A stretch of 64,000 bases of DNA, from NCBI RefSeq assembly GCF_002960625.1, contig NZ_POJH01000027.1:1-64000 (forward strand), in the 5' to 3' direction. A program made the position numbers and the translations under genes. Below, in pieces: positions 25,181-33,933 of the stretch. Source of the stretch: Streptococcus suis (lineage in GTDB: Bacteria > Bacillota > Bacilli > Lactobacillales > Streptococcaceae). Below the pieces are notes generated by a model. It had not been told where the DNA came from and did not search any database. It saw nothing but the letters and a program-made list of their open reading frames with translations. Position 1 is the first letter of the stretch. Each line of letters opens with the position of its first letter.

Positions 25181-26101
25181 ATGTTACAAGCATTTGAATT
25201 TGGAGAAATGAGGATTACCTGGCTACGGGGAGCTGACAAATATACAGATGCAGGTACCTTATTTGGGCCTGTCCCCAAGGCTGTTTGGTCCAGATATTAT
25301 CCAACAACAGCCGACGGTTTGGTAGCTGATTTGACAGATCCTATACTCATTGAATATAAGGGGAAGAAATTTCTGATTGATAGCAGTTTGGGGACTGAAA
25401 AATTAGATGCCAAACAAGTTAGAAATTTAGGGGTTGTTTCTGAGAACAGAATGTTAGAAAGTTTGGCTGAATTGGGTTATAGCAGACAGGATATTGACGG
25501 AGTGCTGATGACCCACATGCATAACGACCATGCGGGTGGCTTGACCTGTCTTGAAGAAGGCGGTCTTGTTTCGACCTTTCCCAATGCCAACATTTACATC
25601 AATGAAATAGAATGGGATGAAGTCCGTCATCCAAATCCTCGTACCCGTGCAACCTATCTCAAGGAGAATTGGCAAGCTATTCAATCTCAAGTCAAAACCT
25701 TTGGTCCATCTATTGAAATCATCCCAGGTATTGAGATGCACAGGACAGGTGGACACAGCAAGGGGCATTCTATCATTCTATTAAAACAAGACCAGCAGAC
25801 CATTATTCACATGGCAGATTTATTTCTAACGCATGCCCATCGTAATCCCTTATGGGTTGCGGCTGTGGATGATTATCCAATGGACAGTATTGCTGCTAAG
25901 ACAAGGTGGATAAAGGAAGCTTATGAAAATGGCTATATTTTCCTTTTTTATCATGATTCATTTTATAGCTTACTACAGTTTGCACCAGATGGGCAAGAAG
26001 TAATGGCTTATATGGAAAGACCGCGTCCTCCCCTTGTCCCATTTACAAATCAGCAAGACAGGAAGCTGATGATCCCACCTACTGCTAAAAAACTTGGTTA
26101 G
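25181..26101 (+). CDS. Metallo-beta-lactamase fold hydrolase, YtnP/lactonase-like
   Basis: A 306-residue enzyme with the dinuclear zinc motif HMHNDHAGG (HxHxDH) around residue 116, a further His in TGGHSKGHS and an Asp in HMADLF. These are the ligands of the AHL-lactonase/YtnP branch. The N-terminal TLFGPVPKAVWSRYYP block is typical of that group. The start ATG 25181 has AAAGGAG 6 bases upstream. It follows a LysR gene in the same operon. Members hydrolyse lactones, including quorum signals in other bacteria; the natural substrate in streptococci is not known to me. Confidence 0.8.
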   Translation: MLQAFEFGEMRITWLRGADKYTDAGTLFGPVPKAVWSRYYPTTADGLVADLTDPILIEYKGKKFLIDSSLGTEKLDAKQVRNLGVVSENRMLESLAELGYSRQDIDGVLMTHMHNDHAGGLTCLEEGGLVSTFPNANIYINEIEWDEVRHPNPRTRATYLKENWQAIQSQVKTFGPSIEIIPGIEMHRTGGHSKGHSIILLKQDQQTIIHMADLFLTHAHRNPLWVAAVDDYPMDSIAAKTRWIKEAYENGYIFLFYHDSFYSLLQFAPDGQEVMAYMERPRPPLVPFTNQQDRKLMIPPTAKKLG

Positions 26102-26105
26102 CCAG

Positions 26106-26133
26106 CACCCAGTGACCTACTGGGTGTCTTTTT
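26106..26133 (+). terminator. Terminator of the LysR-lactonase operon
   Basis: CACCCAGT and ACTGGGTG form a perfect 8-bp stem, followed by TCTTTTT. Confidence 0.8.
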
Positions 26134-26165
26134 ATGGTAAAATGGAGAGAGAAGTAGAGGATGAT

Positions 26166-27197
26166 ATGACAATTATTGGACAGATTGAGAAGTTAAGAAA
26201 AGAACATTTAGGGTCCCTGACAGTCTTATGCGGTGAGGATGTTGGACAATATCAGATTGCCAAGGACTTACTTTTAAGGCAGGTGGATTTTGATCCCGCA
26301 GATTTGGGTTTTGCCTATTTTGATATGTCTGAGGCTGACTACAGTCAGGTCGATTTGGACTTGGTATCTTTGCCATTTTTTTCAGATGAAAAAGTAGTCA
26401 TATTAGACTATTTTGCCGATTTGACGACGGATAAAAAGCGGTATTTGACGGATGACGAACTCAAGCAATTTGAGGTTTATTTGGAAAACCCTGTCGAAAC
26501 AACCCGTTTGATTATCCTAGCCCCAGGAAAGTTAGACAGCAAGCGTCGTCTGGTCAAACTCCTCAAACGAGATGGACTGGTACTGGAAGCCAATCCCTTG
26601 AAGGAAACAGACTTGCGACAGTATTTCCAGAAAGAACTGGGTCGTCTAGGTCTGAATATGGATGGAGATGTCTTTCAGTATTTGTTGGTAAAATCTAATT
26701 TTGAGTTTGCGGAAGTCAGTAAAAACCTAGCCTTCTTGCAGTCTTATAAAGGACAAAATTTGATTACTATGGCAGATATTGATGCTGCCATTCCTAAGAC
26801 CTTACAGGATAATATTTTTGACCTGACCCAATTGGTTCTTCAATCCAAAATCGATGAAGCCCGTCAACTTGTTCGTGATTTACGTTTACAGGGGGAGGAT
26901 GAAATCAAGCTGATTGCCATTATGTTGACCCAATTCCGCACTTATTTACAGGTTCAACTTCTTCGAGAACAAGGCAAGAGTGAGCCACAAATGGTAGCAG
27001 AATTGTCAGAAATCATGGGGCGAAAGGTCAATCCCTATCAAATCAAATTTGCGCTTCGGGATTCGCGCTACTTATCTCTTGGATTTTTGAAAAAGGTGGT
27101 CAAATTGTTGATTGAAACAGACTACCAAATTAAAACAGGTGTGTTTGAAAAAGACTATCTTTTTGACCTAGCTTTGCTAAAAATTTCAAGTATATAG
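26166..27197 (+). CDS. holA: DNA polymerase III delta subunit
   Basis: A 343-residue subunit of the clamp loader that opens the beta sliding clamp during DNA replication. The sequence aligns by eye with HolA/YqeN: the N-terminal [19 protein letters not shown], the central [12 protein letters not shown] and the C-terminal [12 protein letters not shown] are characteristic. No Walker A motif is present, as expected for delta. ATG 26166 (AGAGGATG upstream) is chosen over an upstream in-frame start that would overlap the previous terminator. sodA follows, an order also seen in other streptococci. Confidence 0.9.
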   Translation: MTIIGQIEKLRKEHLGSLTVLCGEDVGQYQIAKDLLLRQVDFDPADLGFAYFDMSEADYSQVDLDLVSLPFFSDEKVVILDYFADLTTDKKRYLTDDELKQFEVYLENPVETTRLIILAPGKLDSKRRLVKLLKRDGLVLEANPLKETDLRQYFQKELGRLGLNMDGDVFQYLLVKSNFEFAEVSKNLAFLQSYKGQNLITMADIDAAIPKTLQDNIFDLTQLVLQSKIDEARQLVRDLRLQGEDEIKLIAIMLTQFRTYLQVQLLREQGKSEPQMVAELSEIMGRKVNPYQIKFALRDSRYLSLGFLKKVVKLLIETDYQIKTGVFEKDYLFDLALLKISSI

Positions 27198-27210
27198 TCA
27201 GACAAATAAG

Positions 27211-27239
27211 TTGAAAAGGCTCTCACAATGGAGTAAAAT
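27211..27239 (+). promoter_or_regulatory. Promoter of sodA
   Basis: TTGAAA (27211-27216) and TAAAAT (27234-27239) with a 17-base spacer, 32 bases before the sodA ATG. Confidence 0.65.
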
Positions 27240-27270
27240 AAGATTATCATATAGACAGAGGAGTACAAAA

Positions 27271-27876
27271 ATGGCAATTATTTTACCAGATTTACCATAC
27301 GCATACGATGCCTTGGAACCACATATTGATGCAGAAACAATGACCCTGCACCATGACAAGCACCATGCAACTTATGTTGCAAATGCCAATGCTGCCCTTG
27401 AAAAACACCCAGAAATCGGCGAAGACTTGGTAGCACTCTTGTCAGATGTGGAGAAAATTCCAGCTGACATCCGTCAAGCTCTTATCAACAACGGTGGTGG
27501 TCACCTGAACCACGCACTTTTCTGGGAATTGCTTTCACCAGAAAAAACAGAAATTTCAGCGGAATTGGCAGCAGATATTGATGCGACCTTCGGTTCATTT
27601 GATGCCTTCCAAGAAGCATTCACTACAGCTGCAACAACTCGCTTCGGTTCAGGTTGGGCTTTCTTGGTTGTCAACAAAGAAGGCAAGTTGGAAGTTATCT
27701 CAACTGCTAACCAAGACACACCGATCATGCAAGGTTTGAAACCAATCTTGGCACTAGATGTTTGGGAACACGCCTACTACCTCAACTACCGTAACGTCCG
27801 TCCAAACTACATCAAAGCCTTCTTTGAGATTATCAACTGGAACAAAGTTGACGAACTTTATAAAGCAGCTAAATAA
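27271..27876 (+). CDS. sodA: Superoxide dismutase, Mn/Fe type
   Basis: A 201-residue cytosolic dismutase converting superoxide to hydrogen peroxide and oxygen. Metal ligands are visible in [16 protein letters not shown] (His), [12 protein letters not shown] (His) and [13 protein letters not shown] (Asp, His). The [10 protein letters not shown] block fits manganese-preferring streptococcal SodA. ATG 27271 has AGAGGAGT upstream. It has its own promoter and terminator. Confidence 0.96.
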   Translation: MAIILPDLPYAYDALEPHIDAETMTLHHDKHHATYVANANAALEKHPEIGEDLVALLSDVEKIPADIRQALINNGGGHLNHALFWELLSPEKTEISAELAADIDATFGSFDAFQEAFTTAATTRFGSGWAFLVVNKEGKLEVISTANQDTPIMQGLKPILALDVWEHAYYLNYRNVRPNYIKAFFEIINWNKVDELYKAAK

Positions 27877-27885
27877 GATGGTAAA

Positions 27886-27912
27886 ACAGGCGATTTTTCG
27901 CTTGTTTTTTTC
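27886..27912 (+). terminator. Terminator of sodA
   Basis: AACAGGCGA and TCGCTTGTT pair with one mismatch, followed by a long T-run. Confidence 0.75.
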
Positions 27913-27931
27913 AATATTTTGAGTATTTTTC

Positions 27932-27960
27932 TTTACAAGAAAAGAGGATTTTAGTATAAT
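27932..27960 (+). promoter_or_regulatory. Promoter of rplS
   Basis: TTTACA (27932-27937), 17-base spacer, TATAAT (27955-27960). Transcription would start near 27967, giving an 80-base leader. Confidence 0.7.
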
Positions 27961-27964
27961 TTAT

Positions 27965-28040
27965 TTTGTGTGTAATGGACGCACAAAAATACAGTTTATC
28001 CGCTGGGTTTAAAAGCACCTATGATTGACAAAGATAGGAG
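27965..28040 (+). promoter_or_regulatory. Structured leader of rplS, possible L19 autoregulation
   Basis: The leader holds two stem-loops. TGTGTG pairs with CGCACA near 27968-27985, and CCTAT (28018-28022) pairs with ATAGG (28034-28038), which overlaps the AGGAG ribosome site at 28036-28040. A helix that hides the ribosome site is what an autoregulatory r-protein leader needs. Firmicutes have a described L19 leader RNA; whether this matches it was not tested. Confidence 0.45.
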
Positions 28041-28046
28041 AATAAA

Positions 28047-28394
28047 ATGAATCCATTGATCCAAAGTTTGACAGAAGGTCAACTTCGTACTGATATCCCT
28101 TCATTCCGTCCTGGTGACACTGTACGTGTTCACGCTAAGGTTGTCGAAGGTAACCGCGAACGTATCCAGATTTTCGAGGGTGTTGTTATCTCTCGTAAAG
28201 GCCAAGGCATCTCAGAAATGTACACTGTACGTAAAATCTCTGGTGGTGTAGGTGTTGAGCGTACATTCCCAATCCACACTCCACGTGTTGATAAGATTGA
28301 AGTAGTACGTTACGGTAAAGTACGTCGTGCTAAATTGTACTACCTACGTGCATTGCAAGGTAAAGCAGCGCGTATCAAAGAAATCCGTCGCTAA
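28047..28394 (+). CDS. rplS: 50S ribosomal protein L19
   Basis: A 115-residue ribosomal protein at the 30S-50S interface. [20 protein letters not shown] and the Lys/Arg-rich C-terminus ([20 protein letters not shown]) are diagnostic. It has its own promoter, a structured leader and a terminator. Codon use is that of a highly expressed gene. Confidence 0.97.
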   Translation: MNPLIQSLTEGQLRTDIPSFRPGDTVRVHAKVVEGNRERIQIFEGVVISRKGQGISEMYTVRKISGGVGVERTFPIHTPRVDKIEVVRYGKVRRAKLYYLRALQGKAARIKEIRR

Positions 28395-28400
28395 GATGGG

Positions 28401-28428
28401 AAGAAGCAGCGAAAGTTGCTTCTTTTTT
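28401..28428 (+). terminator. Terminator of rplS
   Basis: AAGAAGCA and TGCTTCTT form a perfect stem, followed by TTTTT. Confidence 0.8.
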
Positions 28429-28543
28429 GTTTCTAATAGATGGTATCCTATGTTTATAAGTGCTACTCAAGATGAGTGGAATTATCTAGCTATTAACATA
28501 AAAAATATGTTATACTATGTCTATAGATATAAGGAGGTCCCGA

Positions 28544-29218
28544 ATGAGTAAGCAAGTTATTCCAGCTGTTTTGTCTGATTTACGCCAGGATATTGTGCAA
28601 GTGCCTGACATCATAAAGGAATGTAGTGGTATTCGTATTTATGGTCGCCGTATCCGCTCGGTTTTATTTACAACGGATGTGGCGATTATTGCCAATCATA
28701 ATGCAGATGCCGTTTTAGCAGTTTATCCATTTACTCCTAGTCCAGCCATCCTTAAAAGTATTATGATGGTTGCTTCTGTCCCGGTTTTAGCTGGTGTTGG
28801 TGGTGGATTAACGACAGGAATGCGGTCGGCCAATATGAGTTTGCTTTCTGAGTCCGAAGGAGCTTACGCTGTTGTGGTCAATGGTCCTACGGATGTTAAA
28901 ACCATTGAGCAAATTAACAAGATGGCTGATATTCCCATTATCTACACAGTCGTTTCAGAGAAGGCAGACTTGTTATCACGAATTGAGGCTGGCGTAGATA
29001 TTTTAAACGTTTCCTGTGGACTAGAAACTCCTGAGGTAGTGAAAAAAATACGTGAAGTTCTTCCAGATTTTCCCATCATTGCGACAGGCGGTCCAACTGA
29101 AGAATCCATCCGTCGTGTTATCGAAGCAGGAGCCAATGCCATTTCCTATACCGCTCCAAGCAATGCCGAACTCTTTAAAAAGAAAATGGAAAAATATCGA
29201 ATATCAAGTAAGGACTAG
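28544..29218 (+). CDS. TIM-barrel (beta/alpha-barrel) protein of unknown function
   Basis: A 224-residue soluble protein. Repeating strand-helix units and phosphate-binding-like loops (LAGVGGG, IATGGPTEESI) indicate a (beta/alpha)8 barrel similar to ribulose-phosphate-binding enzymes such as epimerases or HisA/TrpF types. ATG 28544 has a perfect AAGGAGGT 5 bases upstream. It is conserved, to my memory, beside rplS in streptococci and annotated only as hydrolase. The substrate cannot be inferred. Confidence 0.75.
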   Translation: MSKQVIPAVLSDLRQDIVQVPDIIKECSGIRIYGRRIRSVLFTTDVAIIANHNADAVLAVYPFTPSPAILKSIMMVASVPVLAGVGGGLTTGMRSANMSLLSESEGAYAVVVNGPTDVKTIEQINKMADIPIIYTVVSEKADLLSRIEAGVDILNVSCGLETPEVVKKIREVLPDFPIIATGGPTEESIRRVIEAGANAISYTAPSNAELFKKKMEKYRISSKD

Positions 29219-29264
29219 CCCGACCTTGCAATCTTCTATTTTATGAGTTAAAATAGAAGAGTAG

Positions 29265-29336
29265 CTTCCCTTAGTTAAATGGATATAACAAATTCCTCCT
29301 AAGAATTAGTTGCAGGTTCGATTCCTGCAGGGGAGA
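29265..29336 (+). tRNA. tRNA-Arg (anticodon CCU)
   Basis: A cloverleaf can be drawn by eye. The acceptor stem is CTTCCCT/AGGGGAG with one G-U pair, the D arm GTTA...TAAC, the anticodon stem AATTC/GAATT with loop CTCCTAA (anticodon CCT), and the T arm GCAGG-TTCGATT-CCTGC, with discriminator A. No CCA is encoded. It decodes AGG. Confidence 0.9.
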
Positions 29337-29348
29337 TAGATAAAATAA

Positions 29349-29388
29349 CAAAAACCCTTGAAATATCAATATTTTCAAGGGTTTTGTT
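29349..29388 (+). terminator. Terminator after tRNA-Arg
   Basis: AAAACCCTTGAAA and TTTCAAGGGTTTT form a perfect 13-bp stem followed by GTTT. Confidence 0.75.
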
Positions 29389-29557
29389 TAGTCTAAAAAG
29401 TGACCGAGGGGCAAAAAAGGGCAAGTTATTCATCGTTCTCAACTCCTGCGTCTGCATGGATAGCAGAGAGGATTTTCGATTAAAGCCAATTAAGATGATA
29501 CCATGTTTCTATCAGTGAGATGGGAGCATTTTTAATTTGGAAAAAGAGAGGAAGATG

Positions 29558-30742
29558 TCACCTCACCTGCATCCCATAAATCGTTTGTTTTCTGTTTACA
29601 AGATAAGCTAGGGCAAGCACTGGAATGGCGTAGGGGATGATATTCCAACCAAATACCTCGTAGCTGATTAAAATCGGAGCCAGTAATGTGTTGGTTGCTG
29701 AGCCAAACACAGCACAATAGCCAAGGGCTGCAACAAGTTCAGTTGGTAAACCAAGTAAGCCAGCTAAAAGAGCGCCAGAACTAGCGCCAATGGCAAAGAG
29801 AGGAGTGACCTCACCCCCTTGAAAACCTGCAGCTAAACACAAGCAAGTGAGCAGAAGCTTGAGTAGCCAGTCATAAGCAAATACGGGCTCCCCAACCAAA
29901 CTAGCATCAATCAAATTGGTTCCCAAACCAGCATAACGACCTTGATGGAAGAAGAAAAGTAGAACGCTTAGTCCAACTCCCATGATAGCTATTTTAATGT
30001 AAGGATTTGGCAACCAGCGAGACGAATACCTTTTTGCTTGTTCTAAAAGCCAGGCAAAAAGATTACCAATGATACCAAAACATAGTGCCAATAGAAGTAA
30101 TTTGAAACCGTAGGTAAGCTGGAAAGGGGGAGCCGAAATGGCATGAGCAAATTTTTCTAAGCCCAATAAATGTGAAGTAGTAGAGGCTGTAAAGGCAGCT
30201 ATTAAACAATAGACCAAATTTCTCCAAGCATATTGACCAACGATCAAGACCTCGATGGCAAAGAAACTGGCTGCCAAGGGTGTTTGAAAGAGCCCAGCAA
30301 AACCAGCCGCCATCCCCATCTTCGTCACCATATCTTTGGACAAACCTGAAAAAACTTGCTTCTGTAGCCCATGCGAAAGACTGGCTCCAAGCTGAACGGC
30401 TACACCTTCACGACCAACAGAAGCGCCAAAAAGATGACTGAGCCAGGTCGTGCAGATGATGAGCGGTACTAAGACTGGAGAAATGTGATTGTCTTTACCC
30501 TGTCCAGCTTTAAAAACCAACCCCATCCCAGCTTGAACTTCTCTGCCCCATTTTTGATAGACAAATACAACTACTAACCCAGCCAATGCAAGAAAAGGAA
30601 CAAGGTAATCGAAATAGTCGGACCGTATTTGTCCAATTTCTAATAAAAACTTCCCGAAGAATGTAGTGACCAGTCCAGCTAACAGTCCCATGAGGACGGA
30701 AAAGAGCAGGAGTTGAAGTATTTGTTTGCCTTTACTGGTCAT
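29558..30742 (-). CDS. CLC-family anion/proton antiporter, possibly fluoride type
   Basis: A 394-residue polytopic membrane protein of the CLC family. The gating-glutamate motif is FGASVGREGVAVQLGASL (GREG). The GGEVTPLFAIGASSG loop corresponds to the GxFxP region, and GSATNTLLAP lies near the C-terminus. The GREGVAVQ form and short length (no CBS domains) resemble the CLC-F subgroup, which exports fluoride, more than classical chloride exchangers; this is inference. It is the second gene of a minus-strand operon and overlaps the chorismate mutase gene by 11 bases. Confidence 0.85.
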   Translation of the reverse strand: MTSKGKQILQLLLFSVLMGLLAGLVTTFFGKFLLEIGQIRSDYFDYLVPFLALAGLVVVFVYQKWGREVQAGMGLVFKAGQGKDNHISPVLVPLIICTTWLSHLFGASVGREGVAVQLGASLSHGLQKQVFSGLSKDMVTKMGMAAGFAGLFQTPLAASFFAIEVLIVGQYAWRNLVYCLIAAFTASTTSHLLGLEKFAHAISAPPFQLTYGFKLLLLALCFGIIGNLFAWLLEQAKRYSSRWLPNPYIKIAIMGVGLSVLLFFFHQGRYAGLGTNLIDASLVGEPVFAYDWLLKLLLTCLCLAAGFQGGEVTPLFAIGASSGALLAGLLGLPTELVAALGYCAVFGSATNTLLAPILISYEVFGWNIIPYAIPVLALAYLVNRKQTIYGMQVR

Positions 30743-31010
30743 CGCTAGCTAGTTTTCCAGCTTGATAGACTCTGGACTGGGCCATGATGTCGCTAAAGGT
30801 CGCTTGAATAGTAGAGCGGTAATCTTCTTTCTGGACTAGCTTTCCAACGCGTTCAAGGACAGCATTTTCTCTGCTAGTATCTAAGACAGGTTTGCCAGTG
30901 GCTTGCTTATAAGCTGTGACTTGATCAACTAGCTCCATGCGTTGTTCAAGCAAGTCAACTAATTGACTATCTATAGCGTTAATATTTTCCCGGATATGAT
31001 CTAGATTCAT
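30732..31010 (-). CDS. Chorismate mutase, AroQ type
   Basis: A 92-residue helical enzyme that rearranges chorismate to prephenate for Phe and Tyr synthesis. MNLDHIRENINAIDSQLVDL and ERMELVDQV-like helices with basic residues (RMELVDQVTAYKQ, Arg in TSRENAVLERV) mark the AroQ fold. It is a stand-alone monofunctional form. AAGGAGAAAAA precedes the ATG on the minus strand. It lies between flavodoxin and the CLC gene, a conserved streptococcal arrangement without evident metabolic logic. Confidence 0.9.
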   Translation of the reverse strand: MNLDHIRENINAIDSQLVDLLEQRMELVDQVTAYKQATGKPVLDTSRENAVLERVGKLVQKEDYRSTIQATFSDIMAQSRVYQAGKLASDDQ

Positions 31011-31021
31011 TTTTTCTCCTT

Positions 31022-31052
31022 TTAAGAAAACCAGTAACAGATGTTACTGGTT
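31022..31052 (-). terminator. Terminator of flavodoxin gene
   Basis: AACCAGTAAC and GTTACTGGTT form a perfect 10-bp stem, followed on the minus strand by TTCTTAAA. Transcription may read through in part into chorismate mutase, for which no separate promoter is obvious. Confidence 0.65.
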
Positions 31053-31059
31053 GATTTGA

Positions 31060-31515
31060 TTATTCATTTACTTTTGCAGCAAGGTCAGTAGCAAATTTTT
31101 CGAGGTTAACGATATCCTCGTCTTCAGCAGCAAGGTCTACCTTGACATTTTCAGCCCCCTTGACTGCACCACGTGAACCAAGCATGACATCAAAGTCATC
31201 TACTGCACTACAGAAGTCATCATAGAAGGTATCACCAGAACCGCAAACACCGTACACCTTACCAGTCAAATCCAAGTCCGCTAGGTCAGCATAGAAATCA
31301 ACGATTTCATCTGGAAGCTCACCATCACCACCATATGAATAAGTGTAGCTGGCTACGACAATTAAGTCAGCATCCAAGATTTCTTCTGTTTCAATGGTCG
31401 TACATTCGTGCACCTGTACTTCCAAACCCAACTCTTCTAGCTTACTGGCGACGATATCAGCAATTTCTTCTGTGTTACCAGTCATACTAGCGTAAACAAT
31501 TTTTGCTAGTGCCAT
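31060..31515 (-). CDS. fld: Flavodoxin
   Basis: A 151-residue FMN electron carrier. The phosphate-binding loop is ASMTGNTEEIAD at the N-terminus, and the FMN-stacking loops are SYTYSYGGDGELPDE and GSGDTFYDDFC. The protein is strongly acidic, as usual. ATG 31515 has TTTGGAGG on the minus strand and is preferred over 31527. The extended -10 TGGTATAAT (minus, 31544-31552) lies just upstream. Confidence 0.94.
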   Translation of the reverse strand: MALAKIVYASMTGNTEEIADIVASKLEELGLEVQVHECTTIETEEILDADLIVVASYTYSYGGDGELPDEIVDFYADLADLDLTGKVYGVCGSGDTFYDDFCSAVDDFDVMLGSRGAVKGAENVKVDLAAEDEDIVNLEKFATDLAAKVNE

Positions 31516-31543
31516 AATTTCCTCCAAATTACATAGTAATCTT

Positions 31544-31552
31544 ATTATACCA
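31544..31552 (-). promoter_or_regulatory. Extended -10 promoter of fld
   Basis: On the minus strand TGGTATAAT reads across 31552-31544, about 30 bases before the ATG. Confidence 0.55.
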
Positions 31553-31583
31553 TACTCCCATCATTTTCAAAAGGGGAAGTTTA

Positions 31584-31592
31584 TGCTAAAAT
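31584..31592 (+). promoter_or_regulatory. Extended -10 promoter of pde2
   Basis: TGCTAAAAT at 31584-31592, 18 bases before the ATG at 31610. The leader would be very short, with AAAGGAG inside it. Confidence 0.45.
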
Positions 31593-31609
31593 GATGAAAA
31601 GGAGTTGCT

Positions 31610-32554
31610 ATGACTATTTACAATACAATTATCGAAAAAATTCGCGAATACGACACCATTATCATTCATCGTCACCAACGACCAGATCCAGATGCTATTG
31701 GCAGTCAGGTTGGCTTGCAAAAACTCTTGCAGAAGAATTTTCCTGAAAAAACCATCAAGGTAACTGGTTTCAATGAGCCGAATCTGGCTTGGATGGCAGA
31801 AATGGATCAGGTTTCCGACCAAGATTATCAAGGGGCCTTGGTTATCGTGACAGACACTGCCAATACGGCGCGTGTGGATGATGACCGCTACACTCAGGGT
31901 GATTTCCTGATTAAAATCGACCACCATCCAAATGAAGAGCCATACGGCGACTTGCTCTGGGTCAATACTGAGGCTAGCTCATGCAGTGAAATGATTGCAG
32001 AATTGGCCCTTCAAAGCCAGTTGGAATTGGATGGGGAAACTGCTTGTCTGTTATATGCTGGTATTGTTGGTGATACGGGACGTTTTCTTTATCCGGCGAC
32101 TAGCTCACGCACTTTTGAAATTGTTGCTCGACTTCGTCATGAAGACTTTGACTTCGCAAGGATGTCTCGCCAGATGGATACCATTGATTTCAAGATTGCC
32201 AAGTTGACAGGTTACGTTTACGACAACTTGGAAGTCGATGAGCACGGTGCGGCACGGGTCATTTTGACTCAGGATATCCTCAAAAAATACGGGGTGACTG
32301 ATGCGGATACATCCTTTATCGTTGGGGCTCCAGGGCGGATTGGCACTGTACAATCTTGGGGGATTTTTGTGGAACAAACTGACGGAAATTACAGGGTTCG
32401 CTTACGCAGCAAGTACATTCCGATAAACGAGATTGCCAAGCGCCACGATGGCGGTGGCCACCCACTAGCCAGCGGTGCTAACTCTTATTCCCTTTCCGAA
32501 AATGAGCAAATCTATCAAGAAATTCAAGAGGTCGTGAGGAATGCAAGCAAGTAG
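31610..32554 (+). CDS. pde2: DHH-DHHA1 phosphodiesterase (Pde2/NrnA type)
   Basis: A 314-residue cytoplasmic phosphodiesterase. Motifs are HRHQRPDPDAIGSQ, VTDTANTARVDD, IDHHPNEE (the DHH motif) and the DHHA1 RNA/nucleotide-binding GGGHPLASGA. The family degrades pApA from the second messenger c-di-AMP, short oligoribonucleotides and pAp. Length and motifs match pneumococcal Pde2. It overlaps apbE by 14 bases in one operon. Confidence 0.92.
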   Translation: MTIYNTIIEKIREYDTIIIHRHQRPDPDAIGSQVGLQKLLQKNFPEKTIKVTGFNEPNLAWMAEMDQVSDQDYQGALVIVTDTANTARVDDDRYTQGDFLIKIDHHPNEEPYGDLLWVNTEASSCSEMIAELALQSQLELDGETACLLYAGIVGDTGRFLYPATSSRTFEIVARLRHEDFDFARMSRQMDTIDFKIAKLTGYVYDNLEVDEHGAARVILTQDILKKYGVTDADTSFIVGAPGRIGTVQSWGIFVEQTDGNYRVRLRSKYIPINEIAKRHDGGGHPLASGANSYSLSENEQIYQEIQEVVRNASK

Positions 32555-33569
32555 CCGTTCCCTTCGTCTAATGGGAACCATCATAGAAACTAAAATATGG
32601 CATCCAGAAGCTGAACCGATTTTGGATCAGGTAGAAGAATTGCTCTATCTCTATAAAGATCGGTTTTCTGCCAATGATTTGACATCTGAATTGATGGAGG
32701 TCAATCTAAACGCAGGAGTTCAAGCAGTTCCTGTTGCCGATGACCTGTATGAATTGATAAAATTGGGCAAGGAACACAGTCTGGCTGAGGCTAGTTTTCT
32801 GAACATTACTATTGGTCCTTTGGTGCAAACCTGGCGGATTGGATTTAGTGATGCTAAGCTCCCTAGTCCCGAAGTCATCTCAGAAAAACTCCAGCTCATC
32901 AATCCAAGGGATATCGAACTCGATGACCAAGAGCAGACGGTCTATCTAAAAAAAGAAGGCATGGCCATTGATCTGGGCGCCCTAGCCAAAGGTTATGTAG
33001 CAGATAGGATTGTTGATTTTCTAAAAAGGATTGGAGTAGAGGCTGGGCTGATTAACCTGGGAGGCAATGTCTTGACGTTTGGACAGGCTCCGCATAATCC
33101 AGATGGTTGCTGGCGAATTGGGATTCAGGATCCTCAGAAAACACGGGGTGAAAATGCCCTCGTCCTCAAGATAGGCGAAGAGTCGGTTGTCACCTCTGGT
33201 ATTTACGAACGTAGCCTCACGGTAGATGGTCAGACCTACCACCACATTTTAAGTTCGCAAACGGGTTATCCTATCCAGAGTCAGCTGGCCAGTGTGACCA
33301 TTGTGTCTAAAAACTCTGTCGATGGTGAAATTTGGACGACCAGACTGTTCGGTCAAACCATAAATCAGACTTTGAAAGAAGTCGAAGAGACGGATGGTCT
33401 TGAGGCGGTCTTGATAGGTCTCGATGGGAAGATTTTTGTGACCTCAGGACTTTCTGAAAAAATTCTGGCAGGCAAGGAGCGAATCTCAGATAGTTTGGGG
33501 AGCCCATCCAGAGGGGGATTTGGGGCAAGAGTGACCTCAGACCTGGCTTCTGGGGCTTCTGTCCTCTAA
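32541..33569 (+). CDS. apbE: FAD:protein FMN transferase ApbE
   Basis: A 342-residue enzyme that attaches FMN from FAD to a Thr of target flavoproteins. SLRLMGTIIETKIW at the N-terminus, IDLGALAKGYVAD in the centre and a C-terminal TSGIYERSL/HHILSSQTGYP block are family signatures. No signal peptide or lipobox is seen, so it should act in the cytoplasm or be released unusually. The start overlaps the pde2 end, and no target flavoprotein gene is nearby. The C-terminus is Gly/Ser-rich and somewhat longer than usual. Confidence 0.9.
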   Translation: MQASSRSLRLMGTIIETKIWHPEAEPILDQVEELLYLYKDRFSANDLTSELMEVNLNAGVQAVPVADDLYELIKLGKEHSLAEASFLNITIGPLVQTWRIGFSDAKLPSPEVISEKLQLINPRDIELDDQEQTVYLKKEGMAIDLGALAKGYVADRIVDFLKRIGVEAGLINLGGNVLTFGQAPHNPDGCWRIGIQDPQKTRGENALVLKIGEESVVTSGIYERSLTVDGQTYHHILSSQTGYPIQSQLASVTIVSKNSVDGEIWTTRLFGQTINQTLKEVEETDGLEAVLIGLDGKIFVTSGLSEKILAGKERISDSLGSPSRGGFGARVTSDLASGASVL

Positions 33570-33689
33570 TGTGCTAAAAATGTTTGAAAAATCGGTAAAA
33601 AGACTTGCCAGAAGAAAAAAGTTTTGGTAAACTTAAATGGTTATAATCTATGGCTCGGAAAGAGTCCATGGCAGAAAGGAATTTTTAAA

Positions 33690-33932
33690 ATGAAAAAAGA
33701 TATCCATCCAGAATATCGCACTGTTGTCTTCATGGACACAACTACTGGCTACAAGTTCCTTAGTGGTTCAACTAAGAAAACTAGCGAAACTGTAGAATTC
33801 GAAGGTGAAACTTACCCATTGATCCGTGTGGAAATTTCATCAGACTCACACCCATTCTATACTGGACGTCAAAAGTTCACTCAAGCAGATGGACGTGTGG
33901 ATCGTTTCAACAAAAAATACGGTCTCAAGTAA
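33690..33932 (+). CDS. rpmE2: 50S ribosomal protein L31 type B
   Basis: An 80-residue ribosomal protein beginning [20 protein letters not shown]. No CxxC zinc ribbon is present, so it is the zinc-independent type that replaces zinc L31 in many Firmicutes. ATG 33690 has AGAAAGGA 8 bases upstream. A TATAAT lies at 33642-33647. A set of tandem terminators follows. Confidence 0.95.
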   Translation: MKKDIHPEYRTVVFMDTTTGYKFLSGSTKKTSETVEFEGETYPLIRVEISSDSHPFYTGRQKFTQADGRVDRFNKKYGLK

Positions 33933-33933
33933 A

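Noticed and set aside
29396..29480. Possible integrase C-terminal remnant beside tRNA-Arg (minus strand, KILSAIHADAGVENDE)
   Set aside because: Only 17 residues are open, and no duplicate of the tRNA 3' end was found nearby, so there is no evidence for an attachment site.
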